This document shows, piece after piece, positions 54,846-64,000 of a DNA stretch of 64,000 nt; the first letter of the stretch is position 1; each line of letters starts with the position of its first letter. The DNA is from Gnomoniopsis sp. IMI 355080 (taxonomy: Eukaryota > Ascomycota > Sordariomycetes > Diaporthales > Gnomoniaceae): contig JAPEVC010000102.1 of the NCBI GenBank assembly GCA_027946555.1, positions 1 to 64,000 on the forward strand, written 5' to 3'. Both the position numbers and the translations under genes were made by a program. The notes beneath the pieces are model-generated. The model was not told where the DNA came from. It made no database searches and saw nothing but the letters and a program-made list of their open reading frames with translations.

Positions 54846-56597
54846 ATGGAGCCAGCTCCCAAGAGACGCCGTCTTAGCCATGAAAATAACAGTCATGGCA
54901 ACAGTACAAAGTCTACAAGGACCACCGTTCAGTCTCTCAGTCGCTCTGTTAGCCCACCCAGGATGAAGAGAAGCCGCCCAGAGGCTGCTTCAAGTGAAGC
55001 ATCCCGAGAGACAGCGGTAGCTTCGTCTTCCAACGCGAAAAAGGTTGAGTCCACCAAAGTCTTCAAGTCGCCATTCCAGCTCACCTGGATTCGGGACCTG
55101 CCAGAAGCTGCCAACACCGACGCCGTGACCTTGAAGGATATCCTGGGCGACCCTCTCATCGCCGAGTGCTGGAATTTCAACTATCTTCATGACATCGAGT
55201 TTCTCATGGCTGCATTCGACGAAGATGTTCGTCAATCCGTTCAGGTCAACGTTGTACATGGCTTCTGGAAGAAGGAGGACCCCAACCGTCTGATGCTTGA
55301 GGTCAGTGACTCTTTGCATCTTGGCTCCAGCAGCGTTGACTTACACGCGCATGAGACAGATGGAAGCCAAACCGCACAAGAACGTCAAGCTTCATTGCGC
55401 CTACATGCCTGAAATGTTTGGGACTCATCACTCGAAGATGCTTGTTCTCCTTCGCCATGATGATACTGCCCAGGTCATTATCCACACGGCCAACATAATT
55501 CCTCAAGATTGGACTAATATGACACAAGCCATTTGGCGTAGTCCGCTTCTTCCACTGAACTCAACTCCTCCAAGTGGACGTGTAATTAGATCTCCCACAG
55601 TCGGCACTGGCGAGAAGTTCAAGGTTGACCTGCTCAACTACTTGAGAGCGTACAATCAGAAGCGATCAATTTGTAGATCTTTAGTCAATCAATTGGACAA
55701 TCACGACTTCTCCACCATCAAAGCCGTCCTTATTGCCTCTGTACCAGGTCGCCACAATATCCACGACGCCAGCGAAGAGACGAAATGGGGCTGGGCAGCG
55801 TTGAAGCACTCCCTGCGAACAGTGCCGGTGCAAGAGGGCGAGTCCGAGATTGTCATTCAAATTTCGAGCATCGCCACTCTGGGCCCGATGGATACATGGC
55901 TGCGCAAGAGCGTATTTGAATCCCTCAAGGCATCCAAAAATAAGGTCAAGGATGAGCCCTCCTTCAAGGTGGTATTTCCCACACCAGACGAGATCAGACG
56001 GAGTTTGGATGGGTACCAAAGCGGTGCCTCGATACATACGAAGACGCAGTCTTCACAACAAGCAAAGCAGTTGCTGTACCTCAAACCCATGTTCTGCCAC
56101 TGGGCGAACGACGCTGAACGGGGCCAACGTAAGTGTTTTGTGTCCAAGTTGGACAGATAGCTTTTGTGACTGACACAACCAATCTAGCACTCAATCCTGC
56201 ATCCGAGATCCAAGAGGCCGGCCGGAAACGAGCGGCACCTCATATCAAAACCTACATACGCTACGGCGAGAAGTCAATTGACTGGGCGCTGACCACCTCA
56301 GCAAACCTCTCCAAGCAGGCATGGGGCGAGGCCGCCAACCCCACCTCGGGCGAGATGCGGATAGCATCATGGGAGATCGGTGTCTTGGTGTGGCCCTCCC
56401 TCTTCGCCGATGACGCCAAGATGGTGGCTACCTTTCAGACGGACACGCCCGAACCGGATGGGGAAGAGACGTCGATAGTGGGATTGCGTATCCCGTACAA
56501 TTTACCGCTGCAGCCGTACGGTGTGAATGAAAAGCCGTGGGTAGCGACTGAGAGTTATGATGAGCCGGATTGGCAAGGGCAGATGTGGGTGGTTTGA
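54846..56597 (+). CDS. tdp1: tyrosyl-DNA phosphodiesterase 1
   Basis: Exons 54846..55301, 55360..56128 and 56188..56597 encode 544 residues. It removes 3'-phosphotyrosyl adducts left by trapped topoisomerase I. The PLD-superfamily HKN motifs are present: motif 1 GTHHSKMLVLL with His176 and Lys178, motif 2 PHIKTYIRYG with His427 and Lys429. The latter is followed by TTSANLSKQAWG, whose Asn completes the site. Also seen are WNFNYLHDIEFLM, FWKKEDPN and IIPQDWTNMTQAIW, all familiar in fungal Tdp1. The first 75 residues are basic and Ser-rich, with PAPKRRRL as a probable nuclear localisation signal. The C-terminal PYNLPLQPYGVNEKPW matches the usual end of the family. The ATG at 54846 was taken because the frame upstream has no ATG. 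Confidence 0.94.
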
Positions 56598-56927
56598 GGG
56601 GTTCGAAACCATCTTCTGTTCGATCGCCCTCCCGAATCTGGAATGCAGAACAATTTGTCAAGATAACATCCTTGTGGCACGAGGCCCAGTCTCCTCAGTT
56701 GCAGGACTCAACGCTGGAACTTAGAACAGCCTTTGGATGTTCTCTATTTCAGGCACAATGAGCCCGCAGTACTAGTCATGTCTAGCCAAAACTCTTCCTA
56801 GCACTCGTGGAGCACGCGATCGCTACCAAATGAATCCGTGTTTCTTCATGCATATATGTGTGTCTTTCTCTTCCCAAGGTGAGCATCCGCTCTTCTTGCG
56901 GCCCCCAGGCACCATGCAAAGAATGGC

Positions 56928-57427
56928 TTAGTTGCCAGAGCCGACCGCCTCGGGCACCTTGTTCTCGTCGTAGCCGTGCTCCGCCTTGAGCTTCTCGACC
57001 AGCGCCACGTACTCGGTCTTGGCCTTCTCCGCGTCGCCGTTGAGCTCATCGTGCTTGGCCTGCCAGGCGTTGCGCTTTGCCTTGCCCTGTTGGTTGAGGG
57101 AGGTTCCATGGTCAGTCTACGTGCAACATCGAACTTGCTAAGTAAGAGAGGGGGGGGCCGGGGGCGGGGCCAATAGTACCTTCAGGTCGAACATGCCGGG
57201 CTTAGGGGATGCCTCAATGTCCTCGCCCTTGGCGATCTTGAAGAGCGCTGCGCAAAGAATGTCAGTTAGCACTGAAGATACTTTGCTTCACAGACTTCCA
57301 TTGGTTGGGCCACCCTCTGGGGGCCCACGGGACGATCAAGCATACCGTAGAGCTCCAGCAGCTGCTCGTTGGTGGGCTTGGAGGTAAGCTTCTGGGAGTC
57401 CTGGACGGCCTTGTCGAAGTCAGACAT
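56928..57427 (-). CDS. acb1: acyl-CoA-binding protein, with apparent +1 frameshift at exon 2 start
   Basis: This is a small cytosolic carrier of long-chain acyl-CoA. Exons are about 57427..57346, 57248..57180 and 57086..56928 (roughly 102 residues). Visible motifs are FDKAVQDSQKLTSKPTNEQLLELY, KPGMFDLKGKAKRNAWQAKH and AKTEYVALVEKLK, which cover all ACBP helices. The donor at 57345 (GTATGC) leaves one base over. The only good acceptor (CAG at 57251-57249) then reads A-L-F as expected, but one extra C in CTTCCAAG throws out the next codons; a frame with KIAKGED and GMFDLK needs that base absent. A non-standard splice one base downstream would also repair it, at the cost of the conserved Leu-Phe. 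So this is either a sequence error, a real lesion or unusual splicing. The second intron is in phase 0. Confidence 0.85.
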
Positions 57428-59423
57428 GTTGGGTGGTCTGTTATTGTTGGTAATCTTGGATAAAAAGAAGTGACTTGATGTGCGTTGTGTGTATGTTTGT
57501 TATGTGCGAAAACGTGTGAGGAGGAGTGTTTCTTGTTGAGGAGGGGATGTTGTAAAGTTGTTGAGTGCCCTTTTTCCCGTCACGTACCCGACAGACACAC
57601 AGAGGAAGAGGCGAGCGACAGGAGTGGATGTGTTGCTTGCAAGCGTTGGCGGGGCATTTGCACGTCATGAGGACTTGTGCAGGGGTCCCTGCTTTGCCTT
57701 GGCGTGACAGGGAAGGAAATGGGGATTTTGCCTCTCTTTGCACGGTGAGAAGGGTATTATGCAACTTTACACTTATTGACGATGATGAATCTGCCGTCTC
57801 CTTGTGAAAGACTGTCGCTGTAAGAGTGATAGATGTTTGAATTGTTACAACATCTGATGCTGCTGCTGCTGCTCCCTCTGTCAGTCAAACTGCCTCTGGC
57901 CCTATCGACGATGGGGTTGCGAGCCTCGATCATGCCATAAGTACATTGGGTAAATGCTAGGATCCTGCGTATCTCTCAAAGGGACCATTTCGCCAGATCT
58001 TAGAAGTCTGCCTCTCACTCAGAGCTGAAGAGTATTGATTTTCATGATCAAAAGAGTACGCATGGCCTGGTACCCAGATGAACCGAATTACATTCGACTA
58101 TGCCGATCAATCATCTTGATTTTTTATAAAGTATCAGCCTTTTGAGCTTAGATACAGACAGATGTGGCAATCATTATTTTCCATTTGTATAAATTATGGG
58201 CCTCGTCACAGCTGCTACAGGCTGTCATGACCCAGAGTCCTCATATATATGTGTGCTCTACCACCTGTGATCTTCAGGTCTTCCCGAACTGGATCTTGGA
58301 GTCAAGTGCCAAGTCCGAGACCTCATTTCCCCTACAACATGGACCTGATAGCTGTGAAGAAGGATTGAGATGAAGATGCCTCGAGACTTTCAGGCAACTT
58401 CCTTACGGAGCTTTCGTGGAAACGGAGGAAGTAATAAGCAAAGTGCGCGGAGAACAAGGTGGCAGAAGCGATGGCGCTCATCTTGGGGCCGAGGCCTCGT
58501 GGGTCTCTCATCCACACATCCCGACTTGTGAAAAATCTCCGATTCGCTGTGGTGGTAAAGAGAGGTGCTGAATAGGCTTTTCCCAAGCCCATGCTTCCCC
58601 GGACTGCCCGCATCAGCTTCCTCCATCTTACTATGCTTGCTTTGCCATCGCTCCCAGAGTAGACAATTGCACGATAATTTCAACTTGCTCGGGTTCCGCA
58701 TGGACCCCTCCGCAGCCCTTTCCAGTTTTTTTTAATTTTTTCCCCCTTCCCCACCCTTCACCTTACCCCTGAGATCAAAGCTGAAAAATATGAAAACTAT
58801 ATACAAAATCAAAGAACGAACGGCCGGAAGCGGCGCGCCGGTCCCAAGACCGGTCCCTGGGCGTGCCTAGATCCCGGACCCACCCACGATTTCCGGAGGT
58901 CGAAGCGCATCCAGCGAGCCATACTTTGATTATGTGGGAAAACGCCTCTTCTTGGCGCTTGGAGCCGTTTGTCAAGGCGTAGTAGACATTGGTTCTTTTG
59001 GTTCCAAAGCTAAGTTCCAGGGGCCGGGCAGAGAACACCCTGAGCTTGTACAGACCCAAAAAGAAGGTAAAACAAGCTAGGGGAAACAGAGAGCGCATTG
59101 TCAAAGGGCACGATATCGATGTTTATAATGTTTCCTTGACCGAGCTTCACATGCTTCAGCTTGCCAATACAACCACGGGCTTCTCCAACACACCCATCTC
59201 CGTTACGCAGGGTCTTAAGCTGAGACAACGACAGCTCTTCTTCTTTTCCCCTTGATCTCGTTTACAAAAGTGTAATTGTGTATGATTTTTCTTTTGCGCT
59301 GTCCCCGTCACGTCCAAAAGCAGAGTAAAAAGCATCTCATCACTGTGACCTTCGTTTCAAGAACCTCTCATTTACCCATCTTCAACACACCGCATCGGCC
59401 TAACCTAGGACTCTCACACCAAG
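57428..59423. other. 2-kb intergenic region, divergent promoters of acb1 and the AIF-like gene
   Basis: No reading frame is convincing; those between 58332 and 59104 on the - strand lack motifs. A GCTGCTGCTGCTGCT repeat lies near 57858-57873. Pyrimidine-rich stretches near 58725-58765 have no clear role. Confidence 0.5.
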
Positions 59424-60717
59424 ATGGCCAAGACAGTCGTGATCATCGGTGGATCGTACGCCGGCGTCCACATCGCCCATTACCTCCTCAAGCAAAAAAT
59501 TCCGGACGTGAAAGTTATCATAATTTCCAAGGTAAGTCTCATAGTCTTATAATCTGTCCCATTGCTCAACAAGAACAAAACTAACGGGCCAGTTCTAGAG
59601 TTCACACTTCTACTGGAACATCGCTTCTGTCCGCGCCATCGTCCCGGGCCAAATCACAGACGAGCAACTCTTCACGCCGCTCAGCGCCGCCTTTGAGCGC
59701 TACCCATCCGGCAGCTGGGAGATCATCGTCGGCTCCGCGGGCAAAGTCGACCCGACCACGCACACCGTCCTCGTCTCGGCCGCCAGCAACGGCGGCGCCG
59801 GCGACCGCACCATTACCTACGACCAGCTGGTCCTGGCGACGGGCTCGCGCAGCACCACGTCCACCGTGCCGTGGAAGAACCTCTCGAGCTACGACGAGAC
59901 GGTCTCGCTGCTCGACGCGACCCGCGAGCGCGTCAAGACCGCCAAGCACATTGTCGTGGCGGGCGCGGGCGCCACGGGCATCGAGGTCGCGGGCGAGCTG
60001 GGGTGTGAGTATCATGGCAAGGAGGACAAGGAGGTGACGCTGCTCTCGGGCGGGCCGTCGCTCATGGATGGCGACAGCGTGGGTGTGGCGGCCAAGGCGG
60101 AGTTGGTCAAGCTCGGGGTGCAGATCAAGCTGGATGCGCGTGTGGCTGGGTCCAAGGACCTGCCGGATGGGAGGACGGAGGTTAGCTTGGTGAATGGCGA
60201 GACGATCGTGGCGGACCTGTATTTGCCGACGATGGGGATGAGGGCGAATACTGAGATGCTGGATAGCCAGTATCTGACTGAGAAGGGGTTCGTGGCGGTG
60301 GATGAATTTTATCGGGTCAAGGACCTGGAGAGTCAGGGCGTGTGGGCGCTGGGGGACGTGGTGAGCAAGCCAAGGGCTGGGTTCCTAATTACCCAGAAGC
60401 AGGTGAGTTAATTTTTTCCCTTCTTCCGTGTCCCGAGGATTCCATCTATTCTATGAGACGCCGTTGTTGACTTGAGTGTCCCCCGATACGTACAGGCCGC
60501 TGGTGTAGCCAAGAACATCGAGCTCGCCCTCAACGATAAAAAACCGCAGACTGTCAAGCTGATGCCTGTCGATGTGGTGGCATGCGCGGTGGGCAGGAAC
60601 AGAGGCGCCGGCAGGATGGGCCCAGTCAAGATGCCATCGACAATGGTGTGGCTTGCCAAAGGGCGGACGTTGGCGCTGCAGAGGATGGCGGGCTACATCG
60701 ACGGAAGTGTAGCTTGA
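59424..60717 (+). CDS. AIF/AMID-like FAD-dependent NAD(P)H oxidoreductase
   Basis: Exons 59424..59531, 59599..60402 and 60496..60717 encode 377 residues. The N-terminal FAD loop is VVIIGGSYAGVHIAHYL. A central second dinucleotide fold for NAD(P)H is IVVAGAGATGIEVAGEL. LVLATGSR closes the first fold, and GVWALGDV is the flavin-ribityl-binding GD motif. This is the pyridine nucleotide-disulphide reductase class II group that includes AMID/AIFM2 (Fsp1) and fungal Aif1-like proteins. There is no redox-active CxxxxC pair and no mitochondrial presequence, so quinone or oxygen reduction in cytosol or at membranes is likeliest. The C-terminus (KLMPVDVVACAVGRNRGAG) matches the fungal AMID group. Both introns are standard. 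Confidence 0.9.
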
Positions 60718-61037
60718 TATGCACTTGTTGTTGAGGGCGCGCAACAAGGGTGGTGTATGATTATACGACGGTAATGTCTGGGTGTCAGATCCCGCATCCT
60801 TTATTGTAGCATCCTTTATTGTAGCAATGGATGGCTCATGGGGATAATTGTATATCTTGAGATACCAAGGACGAGGCAGTAATGTATATTTTGTTATGCA
60901 AAGCGGTTTGCAATCCAAGTCTAGAACATCGTGAATTTTCAGCTTCGCAAAGCACACACCAGCTTCACGACATTAGCTTGCCGCGATTTGTTCAGAATTT
61001 GTATTAGGCCTATCATATAGGCTAGGTATGTTCGCAA
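60718..61037. other. short intergenic region between convergent genes
   Basis: A 320-bp 3' flank containing a 15-bp tandem duplication at 60794-60823. Confidence 0.55.
60794..60823. repeat. 15-bp tandem duplication
   Basis: GCATCCTTTATTGTA occurs twice without a gap, just after the AIF-like gene. Confidence 0.9.
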
Positions 61038-62355
61038 TCACCGGCTGGCTTTTTCATCCTCAATTTCTCTCCTCAGTTGCTCCAGCACTTGCTGTCGCGA
61101 TCTGAGATGGGTCTCCAGCCCATCCACCTGCTCCTTTACCGTTTGCAAATCATCCTGAATTCCCTTCACGCCACCACCCCCAGCCGCATTAGCATTGCCC
61201 TCCTCCAAATCTCGTAGCTGTTTCCGCTTGTAATCCAGTAACTGCTCCAGCTCCCGCTTGACGAGTGCGGGCTTGCTTTCGCGTTTTCCGGTCGCCCGAA
61301 TCTCCGCCGCGCTCTCAATCTTCTCAATCTTCGCATCCAGCTCTGCTAGTTGCCGCTTCAGCCGCACCTCCTCCCAGTCCTCCGTCTTTTCGGTGCTAAA
61401 GTCCGTGCCAGTGCTTTTGAATCCGCTGCGTCCCAGACGAGTCAGGTATTGGTCGCCAAATTTGGCTTTGCGGCCCGTTGAGGTTTCGTCATCGGCCTTT
61501 ACGGCCCATCGGCTTTGCGAGGCGGTACGTTGGTTGTCAAGCTGGTAGTCGATCTTGTTGCGCTCGAAACTGGCACGGAGAGAGGCAGGGACCGTTCGTG
61601 GGATTCGATAGCCCTCGTGGCGACCATTGAGCATGTGCAGGAAGGCTAGGCAGGCATCTTTGTTGACAGAACTTGCGGCTGAGGGATTGATTAGGTTCCA
61701 GGCAGAGCGGATGTCGGTGTCGGGTACGTCGAGGCTGTTATAGAGGTCTTCGAGAGAATTGACTGGGTATCCGCAGATGTGGTTAGCTCTGTCTTTGTTT
61801 GGCGGTCTGGGGAGCACCTACAGGCTATCTCTCCACGCATGTCCCGGTTCTCCTGGTATATTTGCTCATATCTGCTCTTGTCTGCTGGGCTCATGTACCA
61901 GTCAAACCCATCCTTCAGCCCCAAGTCATCGTCGTCGTCGTCCACCTGTTCAAATTGAGCTTGTCTTCCAGTCAAGGCGCGGGTCGCTTGCACAAGATGT
62001 GCCTTCGATTCGGGGACCATCCAGTCGGGTAGTGAGGGGGGCACATCAGCATATTCCTAGCCTTGCTGTCAGTGTTCCTGATTATCACAGCAAAGTCCAA
62101 TTGCCCAAGACATACCCCATTAAGACAGTCAAAGATCAGTCGCATAGCGACACAGAACTCCTCGAAATCCAGATTGCCATCATTATCGACATCAGCAAGA
62201 TCCCATATGCGTTCAAGCTGGTCGTCGCGCAGGCCACTGTTCTTGAGCACTGGTGCTGCTTGCTCGCCTGTAAGGAATTGGCCACCGCCTGTTCTTGCTG
62301 AAAAGATGTTCCAGTAGGTTTCAATCTCAGAAGCTTCTATGCGTGGAGGCGCCAT
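61038..62355 (-). CDS. end3: End3, EH-domain endocytosis / actin regulatory protein
   Basis: Exons 62355..62116, 62056..61822 and 61762..61038 encode 399 residues. The first EH domain (about 1-105) starts with EASEIETYWNIFSART and contains a complete EF-hand loop, DVDNDGNLDFEEF. EH-like domain 2 (about 130-230) has SRYEQIYQENRDMRGEI, LYNSLDVPDTDIRSAWNLI and LAFLHMLNGRHEGYRIP, the most conserved End3 block. Two C-terminal coiled-coil repeats (RLKRQLAELDAKIEKIES and LRSRQQVLEQLRREIEDE) match the segments that bind Pan1/Sla1. In yeast End3 forms the Pan1-Sla1-End3 complex at cortical actin patches and drives clathrin-mediated endocytosis. The aspartate run (DDDDDD) near residue 110 is a spacer. 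The residual phases at both introns close exactly. Confidence 0.95.
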
Positions 62356-62683
62356 GGTTGTTTGTCTGTAGGTACCTCTCTGCTGAGGAGTTGGTTTTGA
62401 TGACTTGGATGTTGCAATTGGGGGGCCAAGGCTTGGTTAGGAGAAGACTGGGAAGGTATTAGGAAGGCTGCAAAACACCCTCTATATGAACAAGTGCTCC
62501 GAATTTGTGTTGATGTAATAATATGTTGTTCGTTCGCGTTCCTTCTAAAGTTGTACAAAGGCTAATGATGGTTTAAGGGGAAATGGTCATGATGCTACCC
62601 AGTGGGTTTGGGCAGCTTTGGTGACCTCAAGTCACGTCCCGCAATCGGGTGGGTCTGTGCAGTGGGACACTAGACAGGGGTGC
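62356..62683. other. short intergenic region
   Basis: The 328-bp promoter of end3 and 3' flank of the partial coiled-coil gene. Nothing specific was seen. Confidence 0.5.
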
Positions 62684-64000
62684 CTAGCATAGTCTGGGCT
62701 TAGACCTGGCATGCATGTCTTCCTCCTCCTCCTCATCCTCATCATGCATCTGAGAGGCCTTCCTTTTTGGAGGAGTGCTTGACTGCGAGGCCAACAACTG
62801 CAATTGGTCAATCTCCTGCTGCTGTGGATTCTGTCCAGCCTGGCCACTAGACGAGGCAACTTCTTGACCCCTCTGCTGCTCCTCCTGAAGGAGCCTTTGC
62901 TTATCCGCAAGCATCTGGAGGTTGTGTGCAAGATTGTGCTGTGCATTCTCGAGTCTGGTGATACGGCCTTGCTTGAAGCCAGCTCTCTTGTTCACAAATT
63001 TGTGCGGGTTGGCATCTACGTCGTTCACCTGTGCTTGACAGTGAGTGACCTTCCTCTGTAGGTCTTGAATGGTGCTCTGCCACTTGTTCACCTCTTGCTG
63101 AAGGACTTGGAGGCGATTCTGCATGGTGGGAGCAGATGGTGTGGTGGAGGATGATGCGACTGTGGCAGATCCAGTGGATGCCATGCTGACGACGTTGCCT
63201 CCATGTTGAGTTCTGGGCAAGCCACAGCGCTCCTCAAACTGGGCTTGCTTCTCAACAGCTTTAGTGAGCTTCTTGCGGATTTCCTCTAGCTTGGCCATGC
63301 GTCTCTTCTTTGTTCTGGGGTCTGTCAAGGCACGCGGGTTGTTCGCTGCCTCTTCATATCGAGCCTCGGCTGCCGTGATCTCTCCGCGTAGCTCCGTGAT
63401 ATCGCCCTGTAGCCGCTGCGCGCACTGTTCCACGCTCTCTCCGGGTAGAGGTGCCTCATCGCTTGCCTCTTTGGAAGTGCCAGCGTTGGCGGACGCGGCT
63501 TGAGAGGCGGTAGCGGCATGGTTGGCAACGGGCACATCGGGTCCAGGCATCTGAACACTTGAGTGGGAGGCGTTTGGAGTAGGACGAACGCGTCCCTGGG
63601 CTCGGCCTCGAGGCTTCCTACCCTGCTTGCGGGCACTAGCACTGGCAGTGCCGTGTGCTTTGCGCCGAGGGGCGCGCTTGTTTCCTGGCAAGAAGTCATC
63701 GTCCTCCGAATCATCCTTGTGCGGTGGGATGTCAGCGAGCATGTCGTCATCCTCGCCCTCGGCGTCGGCGTCAGAGTTTTCATATGGATAGCCGCCGTCC
63801 TCTGCTTCCGCCTGACCGTATACGAAGTCAGCATCGTACGCGTCGTCCTGAATGACTGGTGGAGGAGTGCCACCAAAGATGTCATTCTCGGCTTCGGTCT
63901 GCGCTTGGTCCGAGACGGCAACGCTCTCGGACTCATCGTCGAGCTGCGCTTGGTTTGGACCTCCAATGTTGTCGTCCTCGAAACTGAGAGCGGGCCCAAG
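62684..64000 (-). CDS. acidic/basic coiled-coil protein, N-terminus beyond window
   Basis: The frame is open from the right window edge (first complete codon at 64000) to a stop at 62684, giving at least 438 residues. The visible N-terminal part is highly acidic (EDDNIGG, DESESVAV, DADAEGEDDDM). It is followed by a basic Arg/Lys/Gly patch (NKRAPRRKAHG, RKQGRKPRGRAQGR) that could bind nucleic acid or act as a nuclear signal. Ala/Ser-rich sequence and heptad-patterned helices come next (ITELRGEITAAEARYEEA, RLQVLQQEVNKWQSTIQDLQ, LQMLADKQRLLQEEQQ). The tail has TPPKRKASQ, a likely nuclear localisation signal, and a run of glutamates. No known domain is recognised. A nuclear or chromatin-associated role is only an inference. 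An internal ATG at 63742 exists, but the open frame upstream keeps the same acidic composition, so the true start is probably outside. Confidence 0.75.
   Translation of the reverse strand, partial: LGPALSFEDDNIGGPNQAQLDDESESVAVSDQAQTEAENDIFGGTPPPVIQDDAYDADFVYGQAEAEDGGYPYENSDADAEGEDDDMLADIPPHKDDSEDDDFLPGNKRAPRRKAHGTASASARKQGRKPRGRAQGRVRPTPNASHSSVQMPGPDVPVANHAATASQAASANAGTSKEASDEAPLPGESVEQCAQRLQGDITELRGEITAAEARYEEAANNPRALTDPRTKKRRMAKLEEIRKKLTKAVEKQAQFEERCGLPRTQHGGNVVSMASTGSATVASSSTTPSAPTMQNRLQVLQQEVNKWQSTIQDLQRKVTHCQAQVNDVDANPHKFVNKRAGFKQGRITRLENAQHNLAHNLQMLADKQRLLQEEQQRGQEVASSSGQAGQNPQQQEIDQLQLLASQSSTPPKRKASQMHDEDEEEEEDMHARSKPRLC

Noticed and set aside
48057..57427. Phospholipase D, PDI, Tdp1 and ACBP considered as a functional cluster
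   Set aside because: Orientation alternates, and the functions (lipid, ER redox, DNA repair, acyl-CoA) are unrelated beyond the shared HKD superfamily of PLD and Tdp1.

Overview
The window is nuclear DNA from a filamentous ascomycete (Pezizomycotina). Genes carry short introns, mostly 50-95 nt, with GTAAGT/GTGAGT-type donors and CTAAC/CTGAC-like branch sites. Gene content is typical of this group: a fungal Trl1-type tRNA ligase, an APSES regulator, a SAT4/Pth11-like membrane protein, an Ish1-repeat protein, and secreted CVNH and GH18/CBM1 proteins. A Dothideomycete is plausible, but I cannot fix the class. No prophage, operon, CRISPR array or intact transposon is visible. Gene models were spliced by hand by requiring GT-AG introns, exact phase closure and preserved motifs.

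Left part (1-24 kb): anthranilate phosphoribosyltransferase (+), tRNA ligase (-), an eight-repeat Ish1 protein (+), an NmrA-like oxidoreductase (-), a 3.3-kb gap, a seven-helix SAT4-type membrane protein (+), an RBR ubiquitin ligase (+), a 5'-nucleotidase-like metallophosphoesterase (-), a GNAT acetyltransferase (+) and a LYR/Cup1-like protein (-). Middle part (25-43.5 kb): an Mbp1-like APSES/ankyrin cell-cycle regulator (+), a five-exon secreted CVNH protein (-), a Vac1/Pep7-like double-FYVE tether (-), Met8 siroheme dehydrogenase (+), a degenerate tRNA-like element, an orphan six-exon secreted protein (-), a six-exon GH18 chitinase with CBM1 (-) and a second GNAT (-). Then comes a 4.6-kb gene-poor stretch with what may be a decayed F-box/LRR-like gene. 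Right part (48-64 kb): phospholipase D with an 11-nt microexon (+), a membrane-anchored PDI (-), tyrosyl-DNA phosphodiesterase Tdp1 (+), acyl-CoA-binding protein with an apparent +1 frameshift (-), an AIF/AMID-like flavoprotein (+), End3 (-) and a 5'-truncated acidic/coiled-coil protein running off the right edge (-).

The layout is mostly unrelated housekeeping genes in alternating orientation with divergent promoters, not a metabolic cluster. Loose functional themes are membrane traffic and endocytosis (Vac1, End3, PLD, ACBP), secreted carbohydrate-active proteins (CVNH, chitinase) and RNA/DNA repair (tRNA ligase, Tdp1). I see no convincing new multi-gene system. The most unusual items are the CVNH protein with a second uncharacterised cysteine domain, the orphan secreted protein, the in-frame stop-free intron of the RBR ligase, the ACBP frameshift, the presequence-like extension on the tRNA ligase, and a TACCTAGGTA palindrome repeated in intergenic DNA.
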